A DNA stretch of 64,000 nucleotides from Eunapius fragilis (Eukaryota; Porifera; Demospongiae; Spongillida; Spongillidae). The DNA lies in NCBI GenBank assembly GCA_963681505.1, contig OY811985.1, positions 929,001 through 993,000 on the forward strand. The letters are read 5' to 3'. Shown here piece after piece: positions 51,201 through 62,575 of the stretch (position 1 is its first letter; the number at the start of each line of letters is the position of its first letter). Made by a program: the position numbers and the translations under genes. Under the pieces are notes generated by a model that was given only the letters and a program-made list of their open reading frames with translations, did no database searches and was not told the origin of the DNA.

Positions 51201-52317
51201 GCCTCAGTAATAGCCCTTAAATTCCAAGAGCTAGGAATTATTCGGTTTTCTATGATTTTTTAAATGCCAAAACAATTTGAGCACTCAGCACTTGAATGTC
51301 ATTTATATCAAGTGCAATCCTGTATTTAATCTGAAATAGATCCTTGCTGGGAAAGCACCCTCCACCCCCCACCCCCCCCCCACCCCCCTTTCCTCTAGCA
51401 GTAATCTCCTCTTCCTCATCCCATTAGTCCCCTCCCCATCCCTTTCCTCTAACATTAGTCTCATCCTCCCCACCACCCCTTTCCTCTAGCATTAGTACCT
51501 TCCTCCCCATCCCTTTCCTCTAGCATTAGTCCCCTCCTTCCCACCACCCCTTTTCTCTAGCATTAGTCCCCTCCACCCATCCCTTTCCTAGCATTAGTCC
51601 CCTTGTCCGTTAGTCCCCTTTAATGTTCTCTCTGTTGCTTCCAGGATGCTAAGACGAAGAAAGGAGCAATTTCAATTTTTTAGTCGTGGCAAGATACTAG
51701 TGAAAGGTCTGGGAGAAATGGAAACCTATTTCATTGAGCATGCCAACGAATTTGTTGACACTGCAGCCATGTTGACAGAAAGTGACGTAGGGGACTCTCA
51801 GCCAACTTTATCAGTCAGCCAAAATATTGGTCATCGAAATTCATTTACTCAGTATTCCCGACTTGTTCAGTTGGCACCAAGACCATCAATAGACAACACA
51901 ACATCTTTGAGCACAATTTCAGAAAAGGAAAGTGGCCCGCTGGTGGGAATAGATCTTTCGACCTGCTCACACTTATCTGCCATGGACAACATTATTATCG
52001 CAGTGCCCACCTCTGATGAGATAATGAGATACAAGGAGGGGAAGGAGGAGGAAGAGAAGCAGTTGGTCAACAAGGATGCTAGGAGCTTCACCTCCTTGTC
52101 CACATTAGCAGGGGATGTTCCCAAAGGTTACGCCAAACCACTCTCAATAGAGGTACCCTCAGCCACAAAGGTGCCACCAAAGGAGACACTCTCGAAGGGA
52201 GCAACTACAGAGACGTCCTCCTCAAAGGAAATGATGATGTCACAAGTATTTGGCTTCATCCTCTTGTGTTTCCCGTTCACACTGGGATTGCTCCTGACTA
52301 TTTCTGAAGGCTCATAG
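45510..52317 (+). CDS. Soluble guanylate cyclase (H-NOX), copy 1, hydrophobic C-terminal tail
   Basis: Eight exons: 45510-45512 (ATG only), 45573-45646, 45741-45838, 47564-47935, 48390-49342 (GC donor), 49420-49566, 50387-50541 and 51645-52317; 824 residues. Layout: H-NOX haem domain (1-182), HNOBA/PAS region, coiled coil (about 395-445), class III cyclase (about 455-640), tail. The haem ligand His104 lies in [11 protein letters not shown] and the YxSxR porphyrin motif is Tyr132/Ser134/Arg136. The catalytic site is complete in one chain: metal-binding Asp462 (LFSDIKGF) and Asp506 (VETIGDAY), guanine-selecting Glu502 and Cys572 (MPRYCLFGD), transition-state Asn579 and Arg583 (NTASRMES). It should make cGMP from GTP under haem gas control, possibly as a homodimer like Gyc-88E-type or beta2 cyclases. 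The C-terminus is [20 protein letters not shown], a potential membrane anchor. It lacks 12 residues after FDIE that copy 2 has. Confidence 0.88.
49598..50380. repeat. 43-bp minisatellite in cyclase copy 1 intron 6
   Basis: About eighteen copies of CATCCATGCACACCCATCGT followed by ACCCCTGATCATATGCCCACCCA, with ACGACGTCC variants. The same repeat occupies the same intron in copy 2. Confidence 0.93.
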
Positions 52318-53463
52318 TAGCTACAATGAATTCATTGCACTGGTCATGGTTCTGTAAAGCTGTTATTTTTTCCTTTTTTAACTTGCACAATAGTAATGCT
52401 TACTGAGTTAATTTGTTGCACAGAGGACACACCCCCAGCTGGGCACTTTGCTACAGAAACTACTGTCGTCTGGCAGCTATAAAAACCGGCTGCATACCCT
52501 AAGCCTATACTTTGCTCACACTTAATAAATGAGATCAATATATAATTAGCCAGCTGCAGAAATCCACGGCATAATTAGTTTAAATGCATGACTTGTCTTA
52601 GTTTGGTGAGGGGTGGCAGTTATGGAATTAAGTGCAATTGTGGTCAGTTTAAAAGCCCCCCACTAATTAGCTATTGGTCATGTATGGGATTGAAGCCCAT
52701 CAACTGGTAACCTCCATTGCATGGTGTGTGCACATCCTGTTAGTGGCCAGGGATGTACATCGGACAGGTTTCATAATATTGCAAATGGTGGTAATATCAA
52801 GGTGTGCATTATCTGGGGTGGTTTCTAAGCTGGACTGACTGTCATATAGCTATTATTCAGAGTGACAGCTATATGACAGTCAATCCAGCTTAGAAACCAA
52901 CCCAGATAATGCACACCTTGATCTCACGATATGTAGGAATAGCCATTTTCTATGCATTCTCTAGTAACGATGATGTAATGGTGTACTTATGGTCAATGAG
53001 ATGACAGTGATGTGGAAGTGCAATGTGGGAAGGTACGGGTTAATGTAAGAATGGCATGCAAGCCATTTGGGCATATGGTGATGGTGGTGAGGGAGGAAGG
53101 TGTTGTTGCATGCACAGTACATTTCCCCCAGAGAGAGAAGAGGTGAGTTTTCTTCACAGGTATCGACCCCCCCCCCCCCCATGCCCAGACTGTTTATGAA
53201 AGTGGTTGATACACAAGTATAGGTATAGGAAGCCTCATTGGCACATTGTGATCACTGTCAAAGGCTTCCAGCTATGCATTTTACACATTCTTCGTAGTAC
53301 ACGTAGCTGATTTTGTCACCGCCCACTTTTATATCCACTAGTAAATTTGATTAATGTATTAATATAATAAACTAGGCCTCAATAGGTTGTGTGCTGCCTT
53401 TAGCGCGTTTCGAAGCAGGCCTACATGTCGCAAAAGTTCTCCGCGCAGTGAAGGTACACGCAA
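52318..53463. other. Intergenic between the two guanylate cyclases
   Basis: About 1.1 kb with a foldback element (52796-52922) and a poly-C run at 53167-53180. It should contain the promoter of copy 2. No coding signal. Confidence 0.5.
52796..52922. mobile_element. Foldback element, about 55-bp arms
   Basis: ATCAAGGTGTGCATTATCTG... is repeated in inverted orientation as ...CAGATAATGCACACCTTGAT. The arms extend through TTTCTAAGCTGGA and TGACTGTCATATAGCT, with a loop of about 15 bp and few mismatches. No coding capacity, and no unambiguous target duplication. Confidence 0.8.
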
Positions 53464-56400
53464 AATGGTAGGCACCGTTGTGTGCTTTTGCCGTGGAATA
53501 ACTCGCGTCGTCTCTGCCTCTCCTGCTAGTACGGATTTATCTACAACACTCTACGTTCACTAGTGGTGGACAACTATGGCGAGGAAACCTGGAATAACAT
53601 TTGGTAATGGAAAGCAGAACATTGACTAACACCTGGATAGCCTGGTTTAACTTTATACCCCCGTTTCTTTCTTTTACTGTAGTTCAAAGGCAGGTATCAC
53701 CACCGCCGACTACCTCGACCATCACTACTACGACGAGGCCATCCTGTCCGCTGTCGGAGAGGCTGCTTCAGAGCTCCTAGGTTAGCCGGGTGAAACATGC
53801 AACATGTAAAGCAGTTTATGAGCGCAGAGAAGGGGAGGTCCATATCGGCTCAATTAGATTAGCCTGCGATAGGATTTAGTTTACTATCCTGAGGCACTCG
53901 ACCATCTAGAGCAGCTCCCTCTTCTTCTGTTTCATGCGTAGCTACATTTTTAATCACGTCATTTCCTCGATTTTATTGTAACCACAGGAGTACCCTTGGA
54001 GGATATACTGGAAAAGTTTGGTGCCCACTTCTTTGAGACTATAAAGAAGTCAGGCCACAGCAGCCTTCTAAGGACCCTGGGCCACAACCTCTATGGATTC
54101 CTCGTTAACCTGGACTCCCTTCATGACCACCTGTCATTCACCTACACCCAAATGCAGGCACCATCCTTCAGGTGTGAGAAGACCCCAACTGGGCTCCGCC
54201 TCCACTACTATTCGAGCAGGAAGGGACTGGAGGCCATTGCAATAGGGATTGTGAAGGCTGTAGCCAGAAGCTTCTTTGACCTTGAGGTGGACATCAAGAA
54301 ACTGAAGTGTGAGGAGCTGAACGAGAGGCTTTCGTACCACTGTGTTTTTGATATTGAAACAAAGGAGATTTGCCGGAATGAGAAAGGATTGGAACGTAAG
54401 CTATGCAGGAAGGACAGGGTTAAAGCAAGGGAAGTGGAATGTTTATTTATGAGGAGGGAGGAGGGGGGAGGAGGATATGGGTGGGGGGGGGGGAGGTGGG
54501 TGTGGGCATTTTCTGGGTGGCCCAGCTTGGAGTAGCGCTATAACCATCCCCAGACCCTCAGAAGCTCTCTGCTGCTGCTTAAGTCATGTCTAAAGTTGTT
54601 AAACTATAGCGCCCATGTTACGCAGTCATTTCTTAATTGATTGAGAGGGAGGGGCACGTACCTCGAGTGCTGCCCCAATTCCTCCCTTCCCTGCCCCCCC
54701 CCCCCCCCTTTTGACTAGGCAGGGATGGGGAGGAGAAGAGTAGGAGAAGAGAGGAGACTGAGGGAGAGAGGGATGGGGAGGAGGATATAGGCATGATCAC
54801 TGGACAGGAGAGCATGTTTTCAATGCTTTGTTGTCCTTTCTTAGGTCTTGGGGTTAAACAAGATGATCTGGAAGGAGAGATGGAGAGGGTAGGGAGTGAG
54901 ACTGACCTACCCTACCTTCTGGCAGCCCAGTTTCCTGGGTTACGTTCATCTAGCACCGGGCAGATAGTCATCGATGGGGTTAATCTTGATTTCCCCGCTA
55001 CTGTGAGGGAGGAGCCAGAGGTGCCACCAATAGCAGAGGTGCCACCACTACCAATAGTAGTGAACGTTCCACAGCCCGAGAGTGATGCTGTAGAACAGCT
55101 GAGAACAATCCTCAATTCTAGGCTCCGCCCACCATTACGCCTCCCCCCTTCCCTCCTGCCCACACTCCCGGGAATGTCTCGGGGATCATCCAGGAGGGGT
55201 AGCTGTTTGTTTGGTGCCCACCCATCAGACTGGCCAGTGACGGCACACATCTTCCAGAGCTGTTTCCCCTTCCACATCATCTTTGACAAGGACCTCACTG
55301 TCACGCACATGGGGATCTCCCTGATGAGGCTTTTCCCACGAGCCATAGCAACAGAGGCACATATCAATGACTACTTTGAGCTGGCCAGACCTCCTGTTGA
55401 CCTCACCTATGCTAACATTCGCAGCTATCTCCATAATGTGTTCATATTAAATATGAAAGAGAGTTACTCGAAGGGTGGCAAAGGAAAGAAGTTACATTTC
55501 AGGGGACAAATGGTGCCACTCTCAGTACATGATCCTAACTCCTCCATCCTCTTCCTCTCCTCTCCACGTATCAATAGTGTGGAAGAGCTGGAAGTTCAGG
55601 GTCTTTACATCAGTGACATACCTATCCACGATGTGACCAGGGACCTTATCTTGCTCAATAGGCACTTCCGTGTTGAGATGAATATTGCTGAACAGCTGGA
55701 GAAGACAAAACATGACCTGGAGATTCAGAAGGCCATTGTACAGGAGGAGAAAGCACGTGCAGACAGGGTCCTTCATTCCATGTTGCCTCCATCCATTGCC
55801 AGGCAACTGAAGGAGGGGGAAAAGGCCAATGCGACCGAATATTCCAGCGTTACCATACTCTTCAGTGACATCAAAGGCTTTACCACTATCTGCAGTGAGT
55901 GTGCTCCCATGTGTGTGGTTGGAATGCTGAACAACTTGTACACACGGTTCGATAGTCTTATAGAGAAACACAATGTCTATAAGGCGAGTGAGATGTTTGC
56001 AATCAGCCATTCTCCTGGCAAACACTTTTACTTCCACGTACCTATCTTTCTCCCATGCAGGTGGAAACGATAGGGGATGCGTACATGGTAGCAGCAGGGT
56101 TGCTGGATACATCAGTGAACCATGCAGAGGCTGTGGCCAACATGGCATTTGATATGAGGGATGCTGCCAAGTATGTAGTCAAACCAGCCACTGAGGAGAC
56201 ACTGCAGGTGAGGCACCTGTAGTATAAGGGTGGCTGAGGTTGGCTATCTGTAGTAAGGAATGACTGAGGTTAGCCATCTGTGGTAACCATATGTAGTATG
56301 AGGGGTGACTGAGGTTAGCCACCTGTGGTATAAGGGATGACTGAGGTTAGCCATCACCTTCTGTATAAATTTGGCAAACAACAGCTGCCACTTTAAAGAC

Positions 56401-57513
56401 CAGGTCCATGAAATTTGATACCAAAAATTGCACACCATGCTATTACAAAAGTAGTCTCACTTTTTAATTAATGTGCATTGATTGCTGGTTCTAGATCTGT
56501 ATTCAAATTTCCTTATAAGCGATCAGTGAGTTGTCCTATAGATGCTGACAAACACAATGACCTCATACACAAACTGTGCTCTTTTTATTTTTTTAATTTT
56601 TTTTAGCAATGCTTATAAGTCACTTACTTTTGTCCTCAAAAAAGGTTATTCCTTGGACCATAGAGCACATAGATGAACTTTTTAGCCTTTCTAGTGAGGA
56701 AAATGTGTTGACTATCGCCACGCCTCAAGCTATTAACAACCGGATGTAATGGGCATATAGAATACACTTGGTTATTGTGTCTTGACAAAGGTAAAACATA
56801 TTAGAGGCTAAATTTTGCTTCTATGTACTGATTTGCCCTATGCGATAATATAGTTTGCTGAAAGCTGCGTGAAAGTAAGCAGGAGGGAGTATTCTGTGCG
56901 TATTACAAGTGTTTAAAGTGCAAGAAGTGTCCTAGAAAACAGAAGGGTCTCTATGATGTCTGCTTTCTCTGATGGCTACTGACATGTTGAGAGGTCAAGG
57001 GTTGTATATTGAGCAACCTGATATTAGTTACTGGCAATTATGTCTGACCTCACAAATGTAGAAACAACGTGTATCTTCATCCAAAGGATCATTTAATCAT
57101 ACACAATGCACAAACCCCACTAGGAACAACTTTTTGTTTGAGGCAGTTTGCACTTTTTTTTGTGTTGATTTTGGTATCAAAATTTCATGGACCGTGTGTT
57201 AAACTAGCAAGGGTGTACTCTTATGTATTGAAGGGAAGCTTCAGTTAGGGTGTCACGAAAAACCCTGAACTAAAACTGTCAGCTTTGAGAATGTGGTATC
57301 ACAAGAACAGTAGGCCTATATGTGATAATGTACTACACCAGATGAGACCTTACCCTGTGCACATGCACAGATGCACTATGATACATTAAAGAAGTACAGC
57401 TGCAATGCTCCTGAATAAAAACCATGAAAAAAACATTATCTTCGACATAAGGTAGTAGTGTGGTGTAAAAAGGAAGGAAACAAGCAATGAATGAAACAAA
57501 CCTATATTGAGCA

Positions 57514-57561
<48 letters not shown>

Positions 57562-59240
57562 GGACATTATAGTACAGATCTATATTTAGCACATTGTACA
57601 CATACAATGTGCTAAATATAGACTAAATATAGGTCTGTTTCAATTAACACTTGTTTCCTACCATTTTACACCACTATTGCTTTTATTTACTTGTTTGATT
57701 GATCTGTGAGAACTGTTGTCAATGGGTGCTGACATGTACCACCCACGTCCATGCACACCAATTGTACCCCTGATCATATGCCCACCCACATCCATGCACA
57801 CCCATCGTACCCCTGATCATATGCCCACCCACATCCATGCACACCCATCGTACCCCTGATCATATGCCCACCCACGTCCATGCACACCCATCGTACCCCT
57901 GATCATATGCCCACCCACGTCCATGCACACCCATCGTACCCCTGATCATATGCCCACCCACATCCATGCACACCCATCGTACCCCTGATCATATGCCCAC
58001 CCACGTCCATGCACACCCATCGTACCCCTGATCATATGCCCACCCACGTCCATGCACACCCATCATACCCCTGATAATATGCCCACCCACGTCCATGCAC
58101 ACCCATCGTACCCCTGATCATATGCCCACCCACATCCATGCACACCCATCGTACCCCTGATCATATGCCCACCCACATCCATGCACATCCGCAGATAAGA
58201 ATTGGCATACATTCAGGACCGGTGGTGGCTGGAGTGGTTGGTTTGAAGATGCCAAGATACTGCCTGTTTGGTGACACGGTCAACACTGCCTCAAGGATGG
58301 AGTCCCATGGAGAGGCTGATCGGGTACACATCAGTGACATCACCTACCAGTGAGTAATATATAAAAGCTGGGGATCATGTTTCAGATGTACTGACGGGGT
58401 GGGGCCTTATAGGGGTGTTACATCCCATACTCCATGTTGAAAGAATGCCTTGTGGGTGGGAGGAGATAAAACAGTATGTTCAGTACATTATGTAATCATC
58501 ACTAATCCAATTATCAAATCCTGGTATGCCCCCCCCCCCCCACCCCCATATGCTATTTACAACACAATCCTTCCTGTAGAGATCATTTTGTCTTCTTTCT
58601 TCCCTCCAGAATGCTAAGAAAGAAGCCATTCGTATTTTTCAGTCGTGGCAAGATTGAAGTGAAAGGTCTGGGGCTGAGGGAAACCTACTTCATAGAACCT
58701 GCCAATGGGTTTGATGGCATTAAAACAATAATGGTTGAAAGCGCTGATGGAACTTTGCTACCGAGCTTACCTGTTGATCATTCAATGGACTTCATCCGCA
58801 CCTGTTCTTTTGTTAGGTACAACCAGATTGTTCAGATGAAGCCAAGCGCGTCAATTGTTTCACACAAGGCAGTATATTCAGGCAACATTCCTTCAGATGG
58901 GCACGTTAGTCCTCCAGATGGGCACGTTAGTCCTCCAGATGGGCACGTTAGTCCTCTGGGCTCTCAATCTGCCACACTCCTGAGAAATGCTCCAGTATCA
59001 TCACAAGTGACTACCGAAGAGGACAACATTATCATCAGGGTACCCACAACAGATGAACTGAAGAGACGTGAGGAGCAATGGGTTAATAAGGGTGCTCCTT
59101 TGTCCACATCAGAAGCAGCAGGGGATATCCTCAGTGATGTAAATCCAGAGCAGATACCCCCAAATAAGATGGGAGAGATGGAAAGTAACTCTGAAGTGAA
59201 AGTGAAGCGAAGGAGGTCTAAAAAATGTCTCATCACTTGA
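53464..59240 (+). CDS. Soluble guanylate cyclase (H-NOX), copy 2, polybasic CAAX tail
   Basis: Eight exons: 53464-53466 (ATG only), 53530-53603, 53683-53780, 53988-54395, 54845-55983 (GC donor), 56061-56207, 58195-58349 and 58610-59240; 884 residues. Exon structure and phases equal copy 1. The haem His (SLHDHL), YxSxR and all six catalytic positions are kept (Asp536, Glu576, Asp580, Cys646, Asn653, Arg657). It differs by a 12-residue extension after FDIE ([12 protein letters not shown]), a longer acidic/Pro linker ([20 protein letters not shown] onward) before the HNOBA region, three tandem DGHVSPP units in the C-terminal tail (about 58896-58955), and its end: [18 protein letters not shown] after a polybasic run is a CAAX-type prenylation signal, as known for vertebrate sGC beta2. 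Membrane association by lipid is inferred. Confidence 0.88.
57435..57670. mobile_element. Degenerate foldback/MITE copy with internal (GT)n
   Basis: GTGGTGTAAAAAGGAAGG...AACAAGCAATGAATGAAACAAACCTATA on the left is matched in inverted form by TATAGGTCTGTTTCAATTAACACTTGTTTCCTACC...TTTTACACCAC on the right, with ATGTGCTAAATATAG subterminal sequence and a (GT)n expansion in the middle. Same family as 60142-60319. It lies in intron 6 of cyclase copy 2. Confidence 0.65.
57735..58192. repeat. 43-bp minisatellite in cyclase copy 2 intron 6
   Basis: About ten copies of the unit found in copy 1, ending just before the acceptor of exon 7. Unit variants differ slightly (ACGTCC more common). Confidence 0.93.
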
Positions 59241-60141
59241 ACGCTTATTTCCATCAAGTTTCTATTTTGTTCCTTCTAGAAAGTATGTTGTTTTTAATGT
59301 CTATATGTGTATATATTGCGCTGTTTGTCATTGCAATTTTTAAAGTATGTGTAATAACACCTGTTAGTTCTGTATCTGAACTACGAACATTTTGTGGAAG
59401 AACTTACACGTAGCAAGAATTGAAACCCTCGTGCATGAATATTCATGACCATGATAGATAATTGCCATGGCAATCAACTTCATGTGTGTGTGTGTGTGTG
59501 TGTTTGTGTGTGTGAATGCATCGCTTTATAATAAGGCTGGCAATGTGGTTTAAAACGAAATAAGTGACTGAACACACCCAAGGTTTCCTATTTTGACATA
59601 TAACTTTGCAATGTCAGCACAACCACTGCAGTTCAACTTTCATACTCCCTTCTTTCATATCCCATTAGCGGCTGCTCTTATATTTGTTGTAACACCAAAT
59701 GTTAAAATAAAAAGTGGCAAGCACATCACTACATTGTGTAGACCATGTAACCAACTTGTGCAGTGGCCTTAGCGCATCAAAGCAATACTTCTTTATTACA
59801 ATTTAAACTTGTTAAAATAAAGTGTTCTTTTGGTAAAAAGATAAAGGTGGAGGATAGATACAGCATCAATAAATGAAACAGGCCTACGTGTATGTTGCTA
59901 TTTATAGTATGCATGTTGCATTGTTGCTATTTATGTTACGTGGTAAAGTTGCTATAACCGTACACCACATGAGCAGAATACCCTTCCTTCTTTCATCTGT
60001 TGTTCATTCACGTCCGCTTTTGCACGACTGATACCAAATGCATCCTTGCAATACCATTTCAAAATAGTTGAATAGTTGGCCCTACAGTAAAACGTGCTAT
60101 CGAAGGAAATGTTTTTATTTATATGAGAAGGTTGATGGTAT

Positions 60142-60319
60142 ATAGGAATCAAAGGTGATGGTGGTGTAAAAAGCAAAGGAACAAGGCTTCTGATTGAAAA
60201 GGAAAATGAAATAGACCCAATTTAATTATGTGTGCTAATATAGGTCTATTTCATTTTTCCTTTTCAATCAGAAGCCTTGTTCCCTTGCTTTTTACACCAC
60301 CATTACCTTTCATTCCTAT
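60142..60319. mobile_element. Foldback MITE, about 76-bp arms
   Basis: The left arm ATAGGAATC...GTGGTGTAAAAAGCAAAGGA...GGCTTCTGATTGAAAAGG...AATAGACC is repeated almost perfectly inverted at 60243-60319 around a loop of about 25 bp. A further left-arm half in direct orientation follows at about 60359-60440. Confidence 0.85.
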
Positions 60320-60352
60320 ACAAGTAAAGAAAAACATTCTCTAACGAGAAAG

Positions 60353-60500
60353 TTGGTGGGATATAGGAATTGGAGGCAAAGGTGGTGTAAAAAGGAAGGG
60401 AACAAGGCTTCTGATTGAAAAGGAAAAATGAAATAGAGAAAAGGGTAATGATACAAAAATCCTATGTTTAGCACTTCTTTTGGTTCTGTTACATTTACAC
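60353..60500. mobile_element. Partial copy of the same foldback family
   Basis: ATATAGGAATTGGAGG...GTGGTGTAAAAAGGAAGGGA...CTTCTGATTGAAAAGG...GAAATAGAG repeats the left arm of the adjacent element. The right arm is absent or degenerate (GTGCTAAATATATA remains). Confidence 0.6.
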
Positions 60501-60589
60501 GTGCTAAATATATATAAATATAATTATATAATATGCCAACCCCCCCCACCCCCCCCCCGCCCCCCCCCCCCCCCCCCCGCTTCAATTAC

Positions 60590-61103
60590 CGTCACGAGCA
60601 GACGCCCGCTTTTGTTTGGGATCACTGTAAGGAACGCGGGAGAATTCTAACTCGTCGTTTCGTTGTTTAGCTCTCCTCTTTTGTTTGTACAATTCTAAAT
60701 ATACGTAAATGTCGCCATGGGAACGCTTCTATTTTACACTACGCATTACGTAATGATTACGTATATCAGTTTTATGCTTTATTCATATATTCGATACCTG
60801 ACGATCTCCTTCCAGGAGATTCTAAAGCGATTGGTATAATTTGCGCTCTTTAAAACCATTCCTATCCCGAGTTATACTCACCCGAGAAGAAGACGACGGA
60901 GAAGATTTGGCCTGGGGACGAGGTAAAACACGAACTTTTTTGTTCTCTTGAAGCAAACAGTTTGAAGACTGGAACAAAACATTTAAATGACCGTCTTTGC
61001 CTTCTGGTTCGATAGGAACAAAGAGCGACACTATCCGTTTCTTGGTACGCGAGTTGTACGCTGGTTGAGTTTTTTTTAATGATTTCACGACCCGGGTCAA
61101 TTC
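60590..61103 (-). CDS. Two exons of an unrecognised basic protein (partial)
   Basis: Exon 61103-60882 starts after an acceptor (TATGTAG) and ends at a strong GTGAGT donor. It encodes 74 residues (ELTRVVKSLKKTQPAYNSRT, KKRIVSLFVPIEPEGKDG, ending in a Ser run). Exon 60677-60590 continues in phase 0 with RRAKQRNDELEFSRVPYSDP and KQKRASARD, leaving one base at a GTAATT donor. The segment is rich in Lys/Arg and Ser, suggesting a nuclear or nucleic-acid-associated protein (inference). There is no in-frame ATG in the first exon, so 5' exons exist upstream on the minus strand, and at least one 3' exon is missing. I do not recognise the family. Confidence 0.4.
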
Positions 61104-62260
61104 CTACATAGGAACTACTATCGTAGTTCCTGATACCACCAACCGTATCGTGTAGAGAATGTTTTTATTACTTGTTTAATTAAAAAAAATTATTCTCATG
61201 CTTCAGTATTTATTCTCATGCTTCAGTATTTTGCATTTTATTTTCATACTATGAAATCATGGATGGAAAAGTATCAGAAAAGTAATTACTGTGGTTAGAA
61301 CGTTTTATCATGGTAGTGATGATAGTGTGTAGTTGGGCATTCATGTAGCCAGACAGGTGGTTATTGTTCCGATCAGATGGTCTACACAGCCAAATTGCTA
61401 CAAACTGTACCAGGAATGATATATATATATCAATATGTATCAGATATGTTAGTCAATGTGTATCATATATGATGGGTAGGGACAATCTGATACAGATTTA
61501 TCTGACAATCTGACACAGAGGGAAGCTACATTATGATTCATATACGTAGCAGAATGATTGACATATGTGTTTAATACATGCTGTACCAGTTATGAGTAAT
61601 ATTCTTACTTCGCATATAAAATTATATCCGGTATACCTCATATATAGAAATGCAGCATAATATACGGATGAAATCAAAGTTGAAGCTACGTTCGTGGCGA
61701 TGATATATAATGAAGTCACGACAGATGCTGTAACTGAGGTATAAGTTAAGACATTTGAACATTTCCCATTTATGGTGAGGTGAATACTATGTAGCAATCA
61801 TTCAAATCTCACGCAGTGGTGTTGTGGCGCACCCGTTGCTGGGGGGGGGGGGGGGGAGGAGGCAGATATATATATAAAGGCCCCCCCCCAAAGCTTATGC
61901 ACGTTACACGTCCATCCTTCGCATGTAATTTACCGCGCGGTCATTTTTACGTGCAACTGACAAAGAATGGCGTACATAACAGATATACATACGCAACCTC
62001 TATAATATGTCCGCGCAATACCATTCGACAAGTAATTATTATTGTCAGATAGTAACTACGGGCTGATTTTTATTTCATGCATATGCATGTTATAGAATAT
62101 TAAAAAAATTTCGCATATATTTATTCAGCTCGCCTTGCTCTTTTTTCGTTGGAAATCATCCCTATACAAACTGAAATGCAAAGGTTCCCACTGGACTTAT
62201 ATCCTGTTCAGAGCGCGGGTCGACGCGGCTTGCGCTATATCCTTTGATGATGCATCTCAT

Positions 62261-62323
<63 letters not shown>

Positions 62324-62440
62324 AATGCACATTATAGTCTTTAACATATGCATGCCCTGTGCGACATCACCCAATCACGTGTTTAACGAAGAGGTTCGCG
62401 CACTTGGATCACTCTTTGCATCCTCCTGTGCATGGCGTCC
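61104..62440. other. Intergenic, no gene recognised
   Basis: AT-rich with a poly-G run (61841-61856), and a (CA)n run at 62265-62321. It may contain unseen 5' exons of the minus-strand gene at 60590-61103. Confidence 0.4.
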
Positions 62441-62566
62441 TAGTCTCGTACCCAGACCCACATCGCAGCTGCGGATGGATTACATCACCGCTACGCGAGA
62501 AGTGGAAGTCGCGTAGCGGTGATGTAATCCATCCGCAGCTGCAATGTGAGTCTGGGTACGAGACTA
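62441..62566. mobile_element. Foldback MITE copy 1 with 9-bp target duplication
   Basis: 126 bp. Begins TAGTCTCGTACCCAGACCCA and ends with the inverse (TCTGGGTACGAGACTA). The whole element is a near-perfect palindrome with arms of about 57 bp, through CGCAGCTGCGGATGGATTAC. It is flanked by perfect 9-bp direct repeats ATGGCGTCC (62432-62440 and 62567-62575). Confidence 0.93.
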
Positions 62567-62575
62567 ATGGCGTCC

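Larger units (their letters stand above)
59241..60589. other. Intergenic, rich in foldback elements
   Basis: Contains foldback copies at 60142-60319 and 60353-60500 and a poly-C block at 60541-60579. The minus-strand frame 59952-60176 might include a last exon for the gene at 60590-61103, but no join is convincing. Confidence 0.45.

Noticed and set aside
61531-61797. Minus-strand 88-codon frame
   Set aside because: AT-rich, no splice logic or family similarity; likely chance.
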